From: Paracoccaceae bacterium | GTDB taxonomy: Bacteria; Pseudomonadota; Alphaproteobacteria; Rhodobacterales; Rhodobacteraceae | DNA length: 64,000 nt | Assembly (NCBI GenBank): GCA_902631295.1 | Contig: CACOXV010000001.1 | Location: 82,903-146,902 of the forward strand | Direction of reading: 5' to 3' | Part shown: positions 40,261 to 51,413 of the stretch, one piece after another | How the letters are laid out: every line of letters begins with the position of its first letter | Numbering within the stretch: the first letter of the stretch is position 1 | Position numbers and translations under genes: made by a program | Notes under the pieces: model-generated | Databases searched by the model: none | The model's input: the letters and a program-made list of their open reading frames with translations, nothing else | Told to the model about the DNA's origin: nothing

Positions 40261-40275
40261 GTAGCTATCCTTTTC

Positions 40276-41559
40276 CTAACGTTTATCAGTTTCCAGTTGC
40301 CGTTCCAACCATTGAGAATATTTCGATACACTAAAACATACGACAAAAAAGATTGCAGCGGCCGCTCCGAATAATTCCCAGTACACACCGTTCCAGTCAG
40401 TCGACGACAAAATTGGTCCCCTAATCATTCCAACCAAATCAAACATAGATATAATTGATACCAGAGTAGTATCTTTAAGCATGCCAACTGAAACATTCAC
40501 AATACCTGGTATCGAAATCTTTAATGCTTGAGGAAGTATTATAAACCGCATCGATTGGGTATAATCGAGGCCAATGCTATCTGCGGCCTCGTATTGCCCT
40601 TTAGAAAGTGCCGCCAAACCACCCCTAACAACCTCAGCAATATATGCAGCATTGAAAAAGGTCATCATAATCAATACCCGCAATATAAGATCTATAGAGG
40701 TGTCGGGCGGAAAGAAAAATGCTAGAATGACATTTGCGACAAATAAAAGAGTTATAAGCGGTACACCTCTTATAAACTCAATGAAAACTACACAAATCCA
40801 TTTAATTATGGGCATACCTGACTGGCGACCCAGTGCTAGCGCAATTCCAAGTGGAATAGAAAGACAAACTGCTATTGTACCCAATAAGAGATTGAGCATA
40901 AAACCACCCATATCTCGTGAAGCAACAACTTCCAATGATAGAAAGGATGCGTTCAAATCAACAATGTAACCGCCAATAATCCACCAAACATTAGCAGCGA
41001 TGAGGCTAATCAAAACTGCTAGTGCAAAGGATCGACTAGAGAACCTTCGATAACAAATAACTGCGATTGCACATCCTAAAAATGCAGATACTGAAGTTAA
41101 TATTGATCCTCCCCATATCAACCAAAATGCCAGAAATGGATATACTGCGCTAAATATTAAAAGCTGACGCGGAAGCCGCCTAAACAAAATTGGAGCCAAA
41201 GCAACAATAAGTAATACGGTAGCTAAATTTGGTCTCCAGTATTCTGATGACGGGTATTTAAACCCATAAATGAGCTGTGGGAACCTCTCATTTAAGACAG
41301 CAAAACATGCCCCGCTCTTACCATCTAATAAGTCGTAGCATTCTCGAACGGTCTTAGCATCCCAAACTCCATTTAAAAACCATGGAATGACTGCAACAGT
41401 AATCGAGTATATTACCCATAGTGAAATGAACGTCATAATTGCGTTAAATGCAGACGAAAATAAATTTTCCCGAACCCATTTAACTAAGCCCCTATCAGCT
41501 GCGGGAGGAATACGTTCTGAAATCATTTCCTTGCGAACAAACGAATTATTTTCAGACAT
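40276..41559 (-). CDS. aapM: general L-amino acid ABC transporter permease
   Basis: 427 aa HisMQ-type permease; 'AEVVRGGLAALSKGQYEAADSIGLDYTQSMRFIILPQALKISIPGIVN'. Confidence 0.9.
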   Translation of the reverse strand: MSENNSFVRKEMISERIPPAADRGLVKWVRENLFSSAFNAIMTFISLWVIYSITVAVIPWFLNGVWDAKTVRECYDLLDGKSGACFAVLNERFPQLIYGFKYPSSEYWRPNLATVLLIVALAPILFRRLPRQLLIFSAVYPFLAFWLIWGGSILTSVSAFLGCAIAVICYRRFSSRSFALAVLISLIAANVWWIIGGYIVDLNASFLSLEVVASRDMGGFMLNLLLGTIAVCLSIPLGIALALGRQSGMPIIKWICVVFIEFIRGVPLITLLFVANVILAFFFPPDTSIDLILRVLIMMTFFNAAYIAEVVRGGLAALSKGQYEAADSIGLDYTQSMRFIILPQALKISIPGIVNVSVGMLKDTTLVSIISMFDLVGMIRGPILSSTDWNGVYWELFGAAAAIFFVVCFSVSKYSQWLERQLETDKR

Positions 41560-41561
41560 AA

Positions 41562-42776
41562 CTAGCGCTCCTTCAACATAATGCTGCGATTATAAACGTT
41601 CATGATCGCAGATATGCTGAGACTTATGGCTAAATAGAATAACATTAAAAGAAGTACGGCCTCAATCGCGCGGCCAGTCTGGTTTAGTGTTATGCCACCT
41701 AATGTACCTGTGATATCCATATAGCCAACAGCTAATGCCAATGAACTGTTTTTTGTAATATTTAGATAAAAGGAAATTAGCGGGGGGACGATAACCCGAA
41801 GTGCTTGGGGCAGAATAACTAAATTCATTATAAAATTAGGTCGCATGCCGAGCGCACCTGCCGCTTCACTTTGGCCTTTTTCTACAGACTGAATACCTGC
41901 TCTAACAACCTCCGCTATAAAAGCACCCGTGTAAATTGAGAGCGCAAACCAAAGTGAAATTAAAGATCCTCTTGCGTGTATTCCACCTTTAAAATTAAAC
42001 CCCTTTAGTTCTGGGTATTCCAGGCCAATAGGGCTTCCTAGCGCAAAGTAGATTATTAGTGTCGGAATAAAAAATATTCCAACGCTGGTCCAGCGGGTCT
42101 CTAATAACTTACCCTCTAAATATAGTTTTTGTCGGGCATAGTACCGAAATGCAAAGATCCCAACGATAGATAGAATAAAAGTTACGATAACGATGAAAGA
42201 ACCATCATAAAATACAGGTTTAGGTATATAAAACCCCCTACCGGTGAAAGCAAAAGCATCCCATAGCATAGTTGCCTCTGGGTTCTCTCCACGAAAAGCC
42301 TTTGGCTGAGGTAAAAAAGCTAGAAAAACAGAATGAATAATTAATATCCAAATAAGAACTGGAACATTTCTGAAGATTTCAACATAAATCATCATAAGTT
42401 TTGCAACAATCCAATTGTTGGATAACCTTAAAATACCAGCAGTAACACCGAAAAAAGTTGCCGCAATACAACCCAAAAATGCCACTAACAAAGTGTTAAG
42501 AACTCCAACGATTGATGCTCTTAAATGGGTTGACTGACTGTTGTACTCAATAAGCCGTTGGTTAATATCATAACCAGCAGGTTCGCCTAGAAAACTATAA
42601 GAAATATTCAAACCAGCAGCAGCTAAGTTTTCTAGTAAATTCTTTCCTAGATATGCCATGGCACATATCAGGATAAATAAAGCAAAAAACTGGAATGTGT
42701 ATGATCGATAGCGCTTATCGTTCAGCAGCATAGAAAACTGAAACTTGTCACGTCTCGCTAACTCAGATGTATTCAT
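41562..42776 (-). CDS. aapQ: general L-amino acid ABC transporter permease
   Basis: 404 aa HisMQ-type permease; 'AEVVRAGIQSVEKGQSEAAGALGMRPNFIMNLVILPQALRVIVPPLIS'. Confidence 0.9.
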   Translation of the reverse strand: MNTSELARRDKFQFSMLLNDKRYRSYTFQFFALFILICAMAYLGKNLLENLAAAGLNISYSFLGEPAGYDINQRLIEYNSQSTHLRASIVGVLNTLLVAFLGCIAATFFGVTAGILRLSNNWIVAKLMMIYVEIFRNVPVLIWILIIHSVFLAFLPQPKAFRGENPEATMLWDAFAFTGRGFYIPKPVFYDGSFIVIVTFILSIVGIFAFRYYARQKLYLEGKLLETRWTSVGIFFIPTLIIYFALGSPIGLEYPELKGFNFKGGIHARGSLISLWFALSIYTGAFIAEVVRAGIQSVEKGQSEAAGALGMRPNFIMNLVILPQALRVIVPPLISFYLNITKNSSLALAVGYMDITGTLGGITLNQTGRAIEAVLLLMLFYLAISLSISAIMNVYNRSIMLKER

Positions 42777-42843
42777 ATAAAACTAAACCTGGATATGCCA
42801 AAGTTAATTGTGGCACGCTAAACGCTTTAGCGCATTTACGCAA

Positions 42844-42868
42844 CAAAAAGGGCGCAAGAATGCGCCCT
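42844..42868 (-). terminator. hairpin with T-tract between aapJ and aapQ (minus strand)
   Basis: Minus strand AGGGCGCA TTCT TGCGCCCT TTTTG; 8-bp stem, 4-nt loop. Confidence 0.72.
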
Positions 42869-42887
42869 CAAGTGATTAATTTAGCTA

Positions 42888-43904
42888 TTAACGGAAAGGT
42901 GGTGAGTAAATTAAACCACCGTCTGTCCATTTCGCATTAACACCGCGAGCCAATCCAATAATTGTACCTGCACCGATGTTATTTTCGAAAATTTCACCGT
43001 AGTTTCCTGAAACAGCGATAGCTCTTTTCGCCCAATCGGCATCAAGTCCAAGCATTTCACCAAGATTACCTTCTGAACCAAGTAAACGATTCATTTCAGG
43101 GTTATTGGTACCTTTTGACATTTCTTCAAGATTTGCTGAAGTAACACCTAGCTCTTCTGCAGTAATCAGTGCATTCAAAGTCCAACGCACTACGTCACCC
43201 CAGTTGTTATCACCGTGACGCACAAGAGGACCGAGAGGCTCTTTTGATACGATTTCAGGCAGCACTACGTGATCTGTTGGAACTTCAAAGTTAGCACGTC
43301 TTGCAGCAAGTGCTGACCGGTCAGTTGTGAACACGTCACATGCACCAGCGAGGTAGTTTGTTACAGCCTCAGAACCAGTTTCAACTGGTACTGCTTCATA
43401 GCTCATATTATTTGAACGGAAAAAGTCAGCCAAATTTAGCTCAGTAGTAGTACCAGTTTGGATACACACTGTAGCACCATCTAACTCAGTAGCTGAGCTA
43501 ACACCAAGATCAGCTTTAGCCATAAAGCCCTGACCATCGTAGTAGTTCACGCCTACAAATTCGAACTTAAGGTCAACATCACGGCTAAAAGTCCAAGTTG
43601 TATTTCGTGCCAACATATCAATTTCACCTGAAGCCAACGCAGTAAAACGTGTCTTACCTGTTGTCGGAACAAATTCGATAGCATCAGAATCGTTAAGAAC
43701 GGCCGCCGCAACAGCTCGGCATACAGCCACGTCGAAACCCTGCCATACACCATTTGCATCAGGTTCTGCAAAACCTGGAACACCTGTTGAAACGCCGCAA
43801 TTCAGTTTGCCTCGCGCTTTAACGTCATCGAGTGTGCCTGCGAAAGCAGCACCAGCAGTAAGACCCGCAACGGTCACTGCGCCAAGAATAAATGAAGTCT
43901 TCAT
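42888..43904 (-). CDS. aapJ: general L-amino acid ABC transporter substrate-binding protein
   Basis: 'GTLDDVKARGKLNCGVSTGVPGFAEPDANGVWQGFDVAVCRAVAAAVL'. Confidence 0.93.
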   Translation of the reverse strand: MKTSFILGAVTVAGLTAGAAFAGTLDDVKARGKLNCGVSTGVPGFAEPDANGVWQGFDVAVCRAVAAAVLNDSDAIEFVPTTGKTRFTALASGEIDMLARNTTWTFSRDVDLKFEFVGVNYYDGQGFMAKADLGVSSATELDGATVCIQTGTTTELNLADFFRSNNMSYEAVPVETGSEAVTNYLAGACDVFTTDRSALAARRANFEVPTDHVVLPEIVSKEPLGPLVRHGDNNWGDVVRWTLNALITAEELGVTSANLEEMSKGTNNPEMNRLLGSEGNLGEMLGLDADWAKRAIAVSGNYGEIFENNIGAGTIIGLARGVNAKWTDGGLIYSPPFR

Positions 43905-44095
43905 TTTTACCTCTTCCTAAATTTCCCTTGATTAGGGTATTAAACAAATTGAACTGGTCAGTTAGCGTCAGACGCACATACCCAGCCAACCAAGTGGAAG
44001 GAGTGTGTCCCAAATGGACCTAAAAGGTCAAGGTCACAAACGTTAATATATTAATAATTTCTAATTTTTTTTATCATTTTAAGAAAAAAATGGGT

Positions 44096-44803
44096 TCAAA
44101 GTGATATTTGAAAAAATTCACACCCAATTTTAAAGTCATTATATTTTTTTTCTGAAACTGCCATCGCTTCTTCATCACTGCCCCACTGTTCTATCTGCCA
44201 TTCTTCATCTATCCGTGATGCGGACCACACTTGGTCAGCCGTAAATGCTTTTTCAATGAAGGCATAAGCGCCTATCAAACTGCCGGAAATCGTAACAATT
44301 TCATGAAAACCAGCCAGCTGAAAAGGTGTCATATTATAAATTGGAGCTTTCAATTTATCCATTTCATCATCATCTTGTTTTATGAACATGAGGCCAGAAG
44401 ATACATTCGTTCTCACATTCATAGACTTATTTACCCAGTCTAAAAACGGATCCCAAGAATTCTTTTGCCTTTCAACCAACTCAGCCGGACTAGAAGCCCT
44501 GTAATAAAAAAGATCAGTTTCGCCAAATTCAGACAAAATATCTGCGACTTCCTTAAATTGTACGGAGACTTTGTCTAAAGCTGAATTGGATAATCTAGTA
44601 AAAGGCATTTTTGCAGGAATAACTTCATTATCTTGCTCTTTCCACTCATTTGCTACCTTAGTTGCTAAAGCATTGGACGGTAACAAAAGAGGATTTTTAG
44701 CAGGTGTGACGATTGGCCGATCATCTAGCTTAACCAAAAAGCCAGTTTCATTTTGCTGCACTTCAACGGTTTTCCACGTGCGCTTAATCTTCCATTCACT
44801 CAT
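44096..44803 (-). CDS. ATP12 family F1-ATPase assembly chaperone
   Basis: 'KRTWKTVEVQQNETGFLVKLDDRPIVTPAKNPLLLPSNALATKVANEWKEQ'; 'YRASSPAELVERQKNSWDPFLDW'. Confidence 0.92.
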   Translation of the reverse strand: MSEWKIKRTWKTVEVQQNETGFLVKLDDRPIVTPAKNPLLLPSNALATKVANEWKEQDNEVIPAKMPFTRLSNSALDKVSVQFKEVADILSEFGETDLFYYRASSPAELVERQKNSWDPFLDWVNKSMNVRTNVSSGLMFIKQDDDEMDKLKAPIYNMTPFQLAGFHEIVTISGSLIGAYAFIEKAFTADQVWSASRIDEEWQIEQWGSDEEAMAVSEKKYNDFKIGCEFFQISL

Positions 44804-44858
44804 TACATTTCCAATCTATGGACAAAGCATATGTAAATACGCGTAAATACCCACACAG

Positions 44859-45890
44859 TCATTCCAAGAAATCTAAAAATGGATCATTAGGGAAATCTTT
44901 ACTATACCACTCAAATGTTTTCCATGTGTGTGCCATATGCGGGGGCAAATCAGCAACTAATTCCAGAGGTTTATTTGTAATTGGGTGTTCTAGTTTTAAA
45001 TAACGAGCATGAAGATGTAGATCGTCACTGAGCTCACCTCCAAGTTTAGCACCCCATCCATCACCTAAATTTTGCTGGCTCATACTCCCATATTTTTTAT
45101 CACCAATAATAGGATGACCTAATTCAGCAATATGGGCCCTGAGTTGATGTGTTCGACCTGTTACTGGAACCATTGCCAACCACGAACCACGTTTAGCAAG
45201 CTGTGTCAAAACCATATAGTCAGTTTCTGCGTGCTTGGCTGCATCTATCTTTTTTACATCTCCCGGATGCACACATCGCATTTTTTCAAAATCTCTGTCA
45301 GTAGACTTTACCAGTCCATAGTTAATCGTTCCTAAGTGTGGAGCCGGTACACCCGCTACAACAGCCCAGTAAATTTTACGTGTCTTCTTCTGCTGAAAAG
45401 CATTCGACAAATGCTGAGCAACCTCTCTAGTTCGGGCTAACAGCAAAACGCCTGAAGTTTCTTTATCCAAACGGTGCACCAATCTTGGCTTCTCATCCAT
45501 TCCAAATTTTAATGCCTCAGTTAGCCCATCTATATGCTTTACTTGCTTACTACCTCCCTGAGTGGCAATTCCTGGAGGCTTATTTAATGCTATAAGAAAA
45601 TCATCGCGGTAAATAACCATATTTATTATTGCCTTAGCATCATCTGCATTTGGCGGCTTACTAAGTTTTGGAGACCTTGCTTCTAAATTAGTTAAAGGTG
45701 GAATTCTTACTGCTTGCCCGACCTTCAAACGGCTTGAGGCTTTACAACGACTGCCATCTATTCTCAGCTCGCCCTTTCGACACATTTTCTCAATTCGACC
45801 CTGAGTAAGCTGCGGGTAACTACGCCTCAACCATCGATCTAACCGCTGATCGTCATCGGATGCCGAAATTTCTAATATTTTAGCACTCAT
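44859..45890 (-). CDS. RluA/RluC family 23S rRNA pseudouridine synthase
   Basis: S4 domain N-terminus; 'RLVHRLDKETSGVLLLARTREVAQHLS'; 'TGRTHQLRAHIAELGHPIIGDKKYG'. Confidence 0.92.
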   Translation of the reverse strand: MSAKILEISASDDDQRLDRWLRRSYPQLTQGRIEKMCRKGELRIDGSRCKASSRLKVGQAVRIPPLTNLEARSPKLSKPPNADDAKAIINMVIYRDDFLIALNKPPGIATQGGSKQVKHIDGLTEALKFGMDEKPRLVHRLDKETSGVLLLARTREVAQHLSNAFQQKKTRKIYWAVVAGVPAPHLGTINYGLVKSTDRDFEKMRCVHPGDVKKIDAAKHAETDYMVLTQLAKRGSWLAMVPVTGRTHQLRAHIAELGHPIIGDKKYGSMSQQNLGDGWGAKLGGELSDDLHLHARYLKLEHPITNKPLELVADLPPHMAHTWKTFEWYSKDFPNDPFLDFLE

Positions 45891-45980
45891 AAAAATATCC
45901 TAACCGAGTTTAATGACGCTCAGACTATTAGGGCAAGATTGAGCATAAGTTTGTGTGTTTCAGAGGGAATAATGTCAACA

Positions 45981-47306
45981 TCACATATTTTCATCACGTT
46001 TTGATCTGAGTTGTTCGAAATAGGTGAGCCTTTTTTTTAGTTCACGCTCAAATCCTCTTTCAACTGGACTATAGAAGACCTCTGCTGATAGTTCGTCTGG
46101 AAAAAAGTTTTGCCCAGAAAACGCGTTTTCACTATCATGGTCATAAATATATCCATCCCCATAGCCATTGTTTTTCATAAGTTCCGTTGGTGCGTTAAGA
46201 ATGTGTTTTGGTGGCGGAATTGACCCAGTTTTTTTGGCTAATTGTCGAGCGGCACTGAACGCTGTATAAACAGCGTTTGATTTTGGAGCAAGTGCGAGAT
46301 AGCAAACTGCTCGCGCCAAAGACAAATCACCTTCAGGGCTTCCAAGCCTCTCAAATGACTGCCAGGCCTCTATACATATCGATGATGCATGGAGGTCCGC
46401 AAGACCAATATCCTCTGCAGCTATCCTCACTAGGCGCCTACAGATGTAAGACGGGTCTTCACCACCCTCTAACATTCTAGCTAACCAATAAATAGCCGCG
46501 TCTGGATCGGACCCTCTCACAGATTTGTGCAGAGCAGAAATGAGATTATAATGCTCATCGCCTTTTTTATCATAATTCGCCGCTCTTTGCGAAAGCTTGG
46601 CTTTTAGCTCATGCTCATCAACAGTGCCATTATCTTTCCAGGACCAAACCTGCTCCAAAAGATTTATCAAAGCCCGTGCATCGCCATTGGACAGATGGAT
46701 TAGTAGGGAAATTGCATCATCTGAAAAAATAGGTGCATTACCCATAAAACCTATTGCACGATTAAAAATCTGTCGTAGTTCTTCAGCGTTAAGTCTTTCT
46801 AGAATGATTACATTAGACCGCGATAACAACGCTGAATTCAATTCGAAAGATGGATTTTCAGTTGTTGCACCGATAAGGACAATAGTTCCATTTTCCATAT
46901 ATGGCAAAAAACTATCCTGCTGGGATTTATTAAATCGATGAATTTCATCTATGAATAAGATTGTTTTTGAGCCATTTGAATGCCTAACACTTGCCGCAGT
47001 CAGTAATTTCTTTAAATCTGAAACTCCTGAAAAAATAGCACTTATCTCCTCATAGTGAGCACTAACTTCATTTGCGATTAGGCGAGCAAGAGTGGTTTTT
47101 CCAACTCCAGGTGGGCCCCAGAAGATTATTGACGATAATTGGCCGCTTTTCACCATTGACTTCAGTTGACCATCAGACGCAAGGATTTTGTCTTGTCCAA
47201 CTACTTCATCCAAAACTTTTGGTCGAAGCCTTTCTGCCAAAGGGATATTTTTTTGAAAAATATCCTCCTCTGCATCCGTTGGATCGCTGTCGAACAAATC
47301 CATCAT
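45981..47306 (-). CDS. rarA: replication-associated recombination protein A (MgsA/RarA AAA ATPase)
   Basis: 'LAERLRPKVLDEVVGQDKIL', 'IIFWGPPGVGKTTLARLIA', 'LFIDEIHRFNKSQQD', 'LIGATTENPSFELNSALLSR'. Confidence 0.94.
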   Translation of the reverse strand: MMDLFDSDPTDAEEDIFQKNIPLAERLRPKVLDEVVGQDKILASDGQLKSMVKSGQLSSIIFWGPPGVGKTTLARLIANEVSAHYEEISAIFSGVSDLKKLLTAASVRHSNGSKTILFIDEIHRFNKSQQDSFLPYMENGTIVLIGATTENPSFELNSALLSRSNVIILERLNAEELRQIFNRAIGFMGNAPIFSDDAISLLIHLSNGDARALINLLEQVWSWKDNGTVDEHELKAKLSQRAANYDKKGDEHYNLISALHKSVRGSDPDAAIYWLARMLEGGEDPSYICRRLVRIAAEDIGLADLHASSICIEAWQSFERLGSPEGDLSLARAVCYLALAPKSNAVYTAFSAARQLAKKTGSIPPPKHILNAPTELMKNNGYGDGYIYDHDSENAFSGQNFFPDELSAEVFYSPVERGFERELKKRLTYFEQLRSKRDENM

Positions 47307-48688
47307 ATTCGGTATCTTATTATGAGTAGTTGGCCATCGCGAGAAATAACAAATTGACCAGAACGACGACTACTTCCCACTAATTCGTCTATTTGTTCAG
47401 CGGAAACTATGGTGACACCGTTAATTTCCTCAATTATGTCGCCAGTTCTTAAACCTAAACGAGAACCACTTGGCCCAGGCTCCACGATTACTATTCCCTT
47501 TTTATCTAACCCTAATCCCATCTCTTGTTGTACGTAGGGATTTATTATTCTAACGATCAAATCTCTGAGTGGAGATGTTTTCGGTAAGCGTTTCAATTTA
47601 CTGATTGGATCGTTTGGCGCTGATGTCAAATGAATCCAAAGATCACGGCTCTGCCCAGCGGTTAAGACTGTAAGTTTAGACTGTGATCCAATTCCAGCTA
47701 CGGTTAAACGATATAGCATCTCTGCTGGACCATTTACTGCATAGTTATCTACTGAAACCACTACATCACCTATAGACAACCCTGCTAAACGAAGTGGACT
47801 TTTCTTATGCAATGCTGAAATCACCATTCCATCAAAACCGTCTAATTGAAGCGCGTCTGCTAATTCAGGAGTAATTGCTTGACCAAAAACACCTAGCCAG
47901 GGCTGTTCAAAATTTTTTACCCCACTTTTTGCTTGGCGCAAAAACTCTCGCACAAAAGCAGCAGGTATTGCGAAACCAATACCATTTGAACCACCAGATC
48001 TCGTCAAAATAGAGGTATTAATTCCAACTAGCGATCCATTAATATCTACAAGCGCACCTCCAGAATTGCCGGGGTTAATTGCTGCATCAGTTTGTAAGTA
48101 ATATCCACGACCAGAACCATCAGCAGTTCCAGATCGAGCCAAGCCTGAGATAATACCACTAGTTACAGTTTGCCCAACGCCAAAAGGGTTACCTATTGCC
48201 AAAACTAATTCACCAACTTCAATTGCTTCGTCTTCTCTAAGCGGGAGGAAAGGCACATTTTCCACATTTTCTAAAGTTAAGATCGCTAAATCATTTTTCT
48301 CATCGGCCAAAGCTACTGAAGCTGTGAACTGCCGCCGATCATTTAGAACTACTCTGATCTCAGAAGCATTCCCTACCACATGATAATTGGATACCACATA
48401 GCCATCCTCAGTTAAAATGACCCCAGATCCTAATGAGTTTTGCACTCTTTTCTGTGGGTTTATTCTATCTTGAAAGAATCTTCTGAAAAAGGGATCATTC
48501 TGAAAAGGGGACCTGTTTTGATTGACAAGTCTTTTCGCATAAATATTTACTACTGCTGGCGCGGCACGCTTAACAACCGGTGCAAAACTTAGGCTTATTT
48601 CATTAGAATTTGATGGAACACGCGTTTCAGCAGACAACACCAATGGAAGCGATAAGCTTACAAAAACCCAAACTAAAATGGCATACAT
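47303..48688 (-). CDS. Deg/Do-like periplasmic serine protease (trypsin + PDZ)
   Basis: Signal peptide; 'SNYHVVGNA', 'NDLAIL', 'GNSGGALVDINGSLVGIN'; PDZ-like C-terminal repeats. Confidence 0.92.
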   Translation of the reverse strand: MYAILVWVFVSLSLPLVLSAETRVPSNSNEISLSFAPVVKRAAPAVVNIYAKRLVNQNRSPFQNDPFFRRFFQDRINPQKRVQNSLGSGVILTEDGYVVSNYHVVGNASEIRVVLNDRRQFTASVALADEKNDLAILTLENVENVPFLPLREDEAIEVGELVLAIGNPFGVGQTVTSGIISGLARSGTADGSGRGYYLQTDAAINPGNSGGALVDINGSLVGINTSILTRSGGSNGIGFAIPAAFVREFLRQAKSGVKNFEQPWLGVFGQAITPELADALQLDGFDGMVISALHKKSPLRLAGLSIGDVVVSVDNYAVNGPAEMLYRLTVAGIGSQSKLTVLTAGQSRDLWIHLTSAPNDPISKLKRLPKTSPLRDLIVRIINPYVQQEMGLGLDKKGIVIVEPGPSGSRLGLRTGDIIEEINGVTIVSAEQIDELVGSSRRSGQFVISRDGQLLIIRYRI

Positions 48689-48732
48689 TTTTTGGAACTC
48701 TTGTTTTTTTGATATTATATTTAAAAATTATC

Positions 48733-48763
48733 CCAAAAAAAACCCCAGCTGGTTAGCTGGGGT
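48733..48763 (-). terminator. Rho-independent terminator after rplQ (minus strand)
   Basis: ACCCCAGCT AACC AGCTGGGGT followed by T-run on the minus strand. Confidence 0.85.
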
Positions 48764-48788
48764 CTAATAATCATAAAAAAAATTAATT

Positions 48789-49211
48789 TTAGCCTTCTTC
48801 AGCGCTTTCTTCTTCTGCAACCCTGGCTTTGTCTGCTGCTCCCTTTGCCGCAACATCCCGGTCCACAAATTCAATTATTGCCATTGGCGCCATATCACCA
48901 TACCGAAAACCAGCTCTCAGTACTCTGGTATAACCGCCTTTGCGCTCAGTATAGCGTGGACCAAGAACATCAAATAGCTTTGTTATATATTGGTCCTCCT
49001 TTAGCTGCGAAGCGGCTAAACGTCTTGCGTGCAAATCACCTCTTTTGGCTAAAGTTATTAATTTCTCCGCAATTGGACGCAATTCTTTTGCTTTTGGAAG
49101 TGTAGTTTTTATCTGCTCGTGCTCTATCAACGAGCCAGCCATATTTGCAAATAAAGCCTTTCGGTGCTCACTAGTGCGGTTTAAGCGGCGATAGCCTTTA
49201 GAATGACGCAT
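48789..49211 (-). CDS. rplQ: 50S ribosomal protein L17
   Basis: '[46 protein letters not shown]'. Confidence 0.97.
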   Translation of the reverse strand: MRHSKGYRRLNRTSEHRKALFANMAGSLIEHEQIKTTLPKAKELRPIAEKLITLAKRGDLHARRLAASQLKEDQYITKLFDVLGPRYTERKGGYTRVLRAGFRYGDMAPMAIIEFVDRDVAAKGAADKARVAEEESAEEG

Positions 49212-49314
49212 TTATTTCTCCTATATTTTTTTCTTTGTCTGGCGGCTGGTGCGTGCCAGCCACCCTCCTTGGGGCTTATGCCCTTATTTCCCCAGAAATC
49301 TGGGCATTTGTTAA

Positions 49315-50343
49315 TTAGAAGTTATCCTCAAATTTCTTAGCGAGCTCCTCAATGTTGTCTGGAGGCCAGTCTTCCACATCCATTCCAAGATGCAGTCCCA
49401 TTCCGGACAATACTTCTTTAATTTCATTCAGAGACTTTCGCCCAAAGTTAGGTGTTCTGAGCATTTCAGCCTCAGTCTTTTGAATAAGATCGCCTATGTA
49501 AACTATATTGTCATTTTTTAGGCAATTCGCAGATCTGACTGAGAGCTCTAGTTCATCAACTTTTTTGAGAAGTAGCGGGTTGAATTCGAGCCCGTCATCG
49601 TCATCTCCACTGTCTGCAGACTCAGGCTCCTCAAAATTCACGAAAATAGAAAGCTGGTCTTGTAGGATACGCGCTGCAAAAGCGAGAGCATCGTCCGCAG
49701 AAATAGACCCATCTGTTTCAACTTTCATCGTAAGCTTATCATAATCTAAAACCTGACCTTCACGGGTAGGTTGAACGTCGTATGAAACCTTTTTTACTGG
49801 AGAATAGATTGCATCTATAGGCATAAGACCAATAGGGGCGTCCTCTGGTTTATTTTTCTCAGCTGGAACATAGCCTTTTCCAGTATTTACTGTTAGTTCC
49901 ATGTATAGATCAGCGCCATCATCTAAGTGGCAAATCACATGTTCCTTATTTAAAACTTCGATCCCTGCACTATCAGATATGTCAGCTGCAGTAACAACGG
50001 CCGGCCCCTTTACGTTTACAGATAAACGCTTAGGTCCCTCTACTTCCATCCTTATATCCACGCCCTTCAAATTCAGGACCATATCAGTAACGTCTTCTCT
50101 TACGCCAGTAATGGAAGAAAACTCATGCAAAACATTGTCTATTTGCACGCTAGTTATTGCTGCGCCTTGAAGACTACTCATCAGTACCCTACGAAGTGCA
50201 TTGCCAAGAGTTAGACCAAAGCCCCTTTCAAGTGGTTCAGCAATCATAGTCGCTTGTCTAAGCTGATCGTTTCCAGATTTTACTTCTAATTGTGCTGGCT
50301 TTATGAGCTCTGCCCAGTTTTTGTGGATCATAAGTCCCTCCAT
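49315..50343 (-). CDS. rpoA: DNA-directed RNA polymerase alpha subunit
   Basis: '[43 protein letters not shown]'; C-terminal HhH domain. Confidence 0.97.
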   Translation of the reverse strand: MEGLMIHKNWAELIKPAQLEVKSGNDQLRQATMIAEPLERGFGLTLGNALRRVLMSSLQGAAITSVQIDNVLHEFSSITGVREDVTDMVLNLKGVDIRMEVEGPKRLSVNVKGPAVVTAADISDSAGIEVLNKEHVICHLDDGADLYMELTVNTGKGYVPAEKNKPEDAPIGLMPIDAIYSPVKKVSYDVQPTREGQVLDYDKLTMKVETDGSISADDALAFAARILQDQLSIFVNFEEPESADSGDDDDGLEFNPLLLKKVDELELSVRSANCLKNDNIVYIGDLIQKTEAEMLRTPNFGRKSLNEIKEVLSGMGLHLGMDVEDWPPDNIEELAKKFEDNF

Positions 50344-50429
50344 TCTTGCGTTGATTCCATGACCGAAAAATCAAACGCGCCCGAGGTTAAAATGCTGAAA
50401 ATGAATTTATTAGATAAATTCAAGCTAAA

Positions 50430-50822
50430 TTAAACGCGGCGCCTTTTAGGCGGCCGACAACCATTGTGCGCTATAGGCGTCACATCCCTAATAGATGTAA
50501 TGTTGAAACCAATAGCTGCTAGTGCTCTTAGTGCACTCTCTCTTCCAGACCCAGGTCCTTGAACCTCGACCTCTAGAGTTTTAACACCATGTTCTTGAGC
50601 TTTTTGCCCTGCATCCTCTGCTGCCATTTGAGCGGCATAAGGCGTAGATTTACGAGACCCCTTGAAACCCATTGTGCCGGCTGAGGACCAAGCAATAGCA
50701 TTACCCTGAACATCAGAAATTAAAATTTTTGTGTTGTTAAAAGAAGAATTAACGTGAGCAACACCAGCTGCAATATTTTTAATGACTTTCTTCTTGGTTA
50801 TACGACGTGTTTCACGTGCCAT
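50430..50822 (-). CDS. rpsK: 30S ribosomal protein S11
   Basis: '[46 protein letters not shown]'. Confidence 0.97.
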   Translation of the reverse strand: MARETRRITKKKVIKNIAAGVAHVNSSFNNTKILISDVQGNAIAWSSAGTMGFKGSRKSTPYAAQMAAEDAGQKAQEHGVKTLEVEVQGPGSGRESALRALAAIGFNITSIRDVTPIAHNGCRPPKRRRV

Positions 50823-50834
50823 AGCCTAATCCTC

Positions 50835-51203
50835 CTATTTCTTCTTGCCAGCGATAGCTTTTGCAGGACCTTTTCGGGTTCTTGCATTAGTGTGAGTGCG
50901 CTGACCCCGAACGGGGAGATTACGACGATGACGAAGACCTCTGTAGCAACCTAGATCCATTAATCTTTTTATATTCATTTGCACTTCGCGCCGCAGATCA
51001 CCCTCAACTGTGAAATTTGCATCTATGTGCTCTCGCATGGCTAGTATCTCTGCGTCAGAAAGTTCATTAATGCGTCTCGATTTATCGATCTTTACAGCAT
51101 CGCAAATTTCATTCGCTATCGATGATCCAATTCCGGTAATATAAGTAAGAGCTATAGGTACCCGCTTACTCGTCGGGATGTTTACGCCGGCTATCCGTGC
51201 CAT
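50835..51203 (-). CDS. rpsM: 30S ribosomal protein S13
   Basis: '[26 protein letters not shown]…[25 protein letters not shown]'. Confidence 0.97.
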   Translation of the reverse strand: MARIAGVNIPTSKRVPIALTYITGIGSSIANEICDAVKIDKSRRINELSDAEILAMREHIDANFTVEGDLRREVQMNIKRLMDLGCYRGLRHRRNLPVRGQRTHTNARTRKGPAKAIAGKKK

Positions 51204-51413
51204 ATCTTTCCTTTCGTTGCGGTTCCGTAAAACCAGAACCTTTTTTCACAACGCGAAAACGCTCAAGTTCAACCGTTTCCGCTACCATTTTCGAAAATGG
51301 ATTTGATATATATTACAGCTGATTCCCACAAGGAATACGGGTGCCTATTTGCATTTCCGACCTACGTCAAGGCTTTAGTAGAAAAATTTTGTAATAAGAA
51401 CAAAATATCATGT

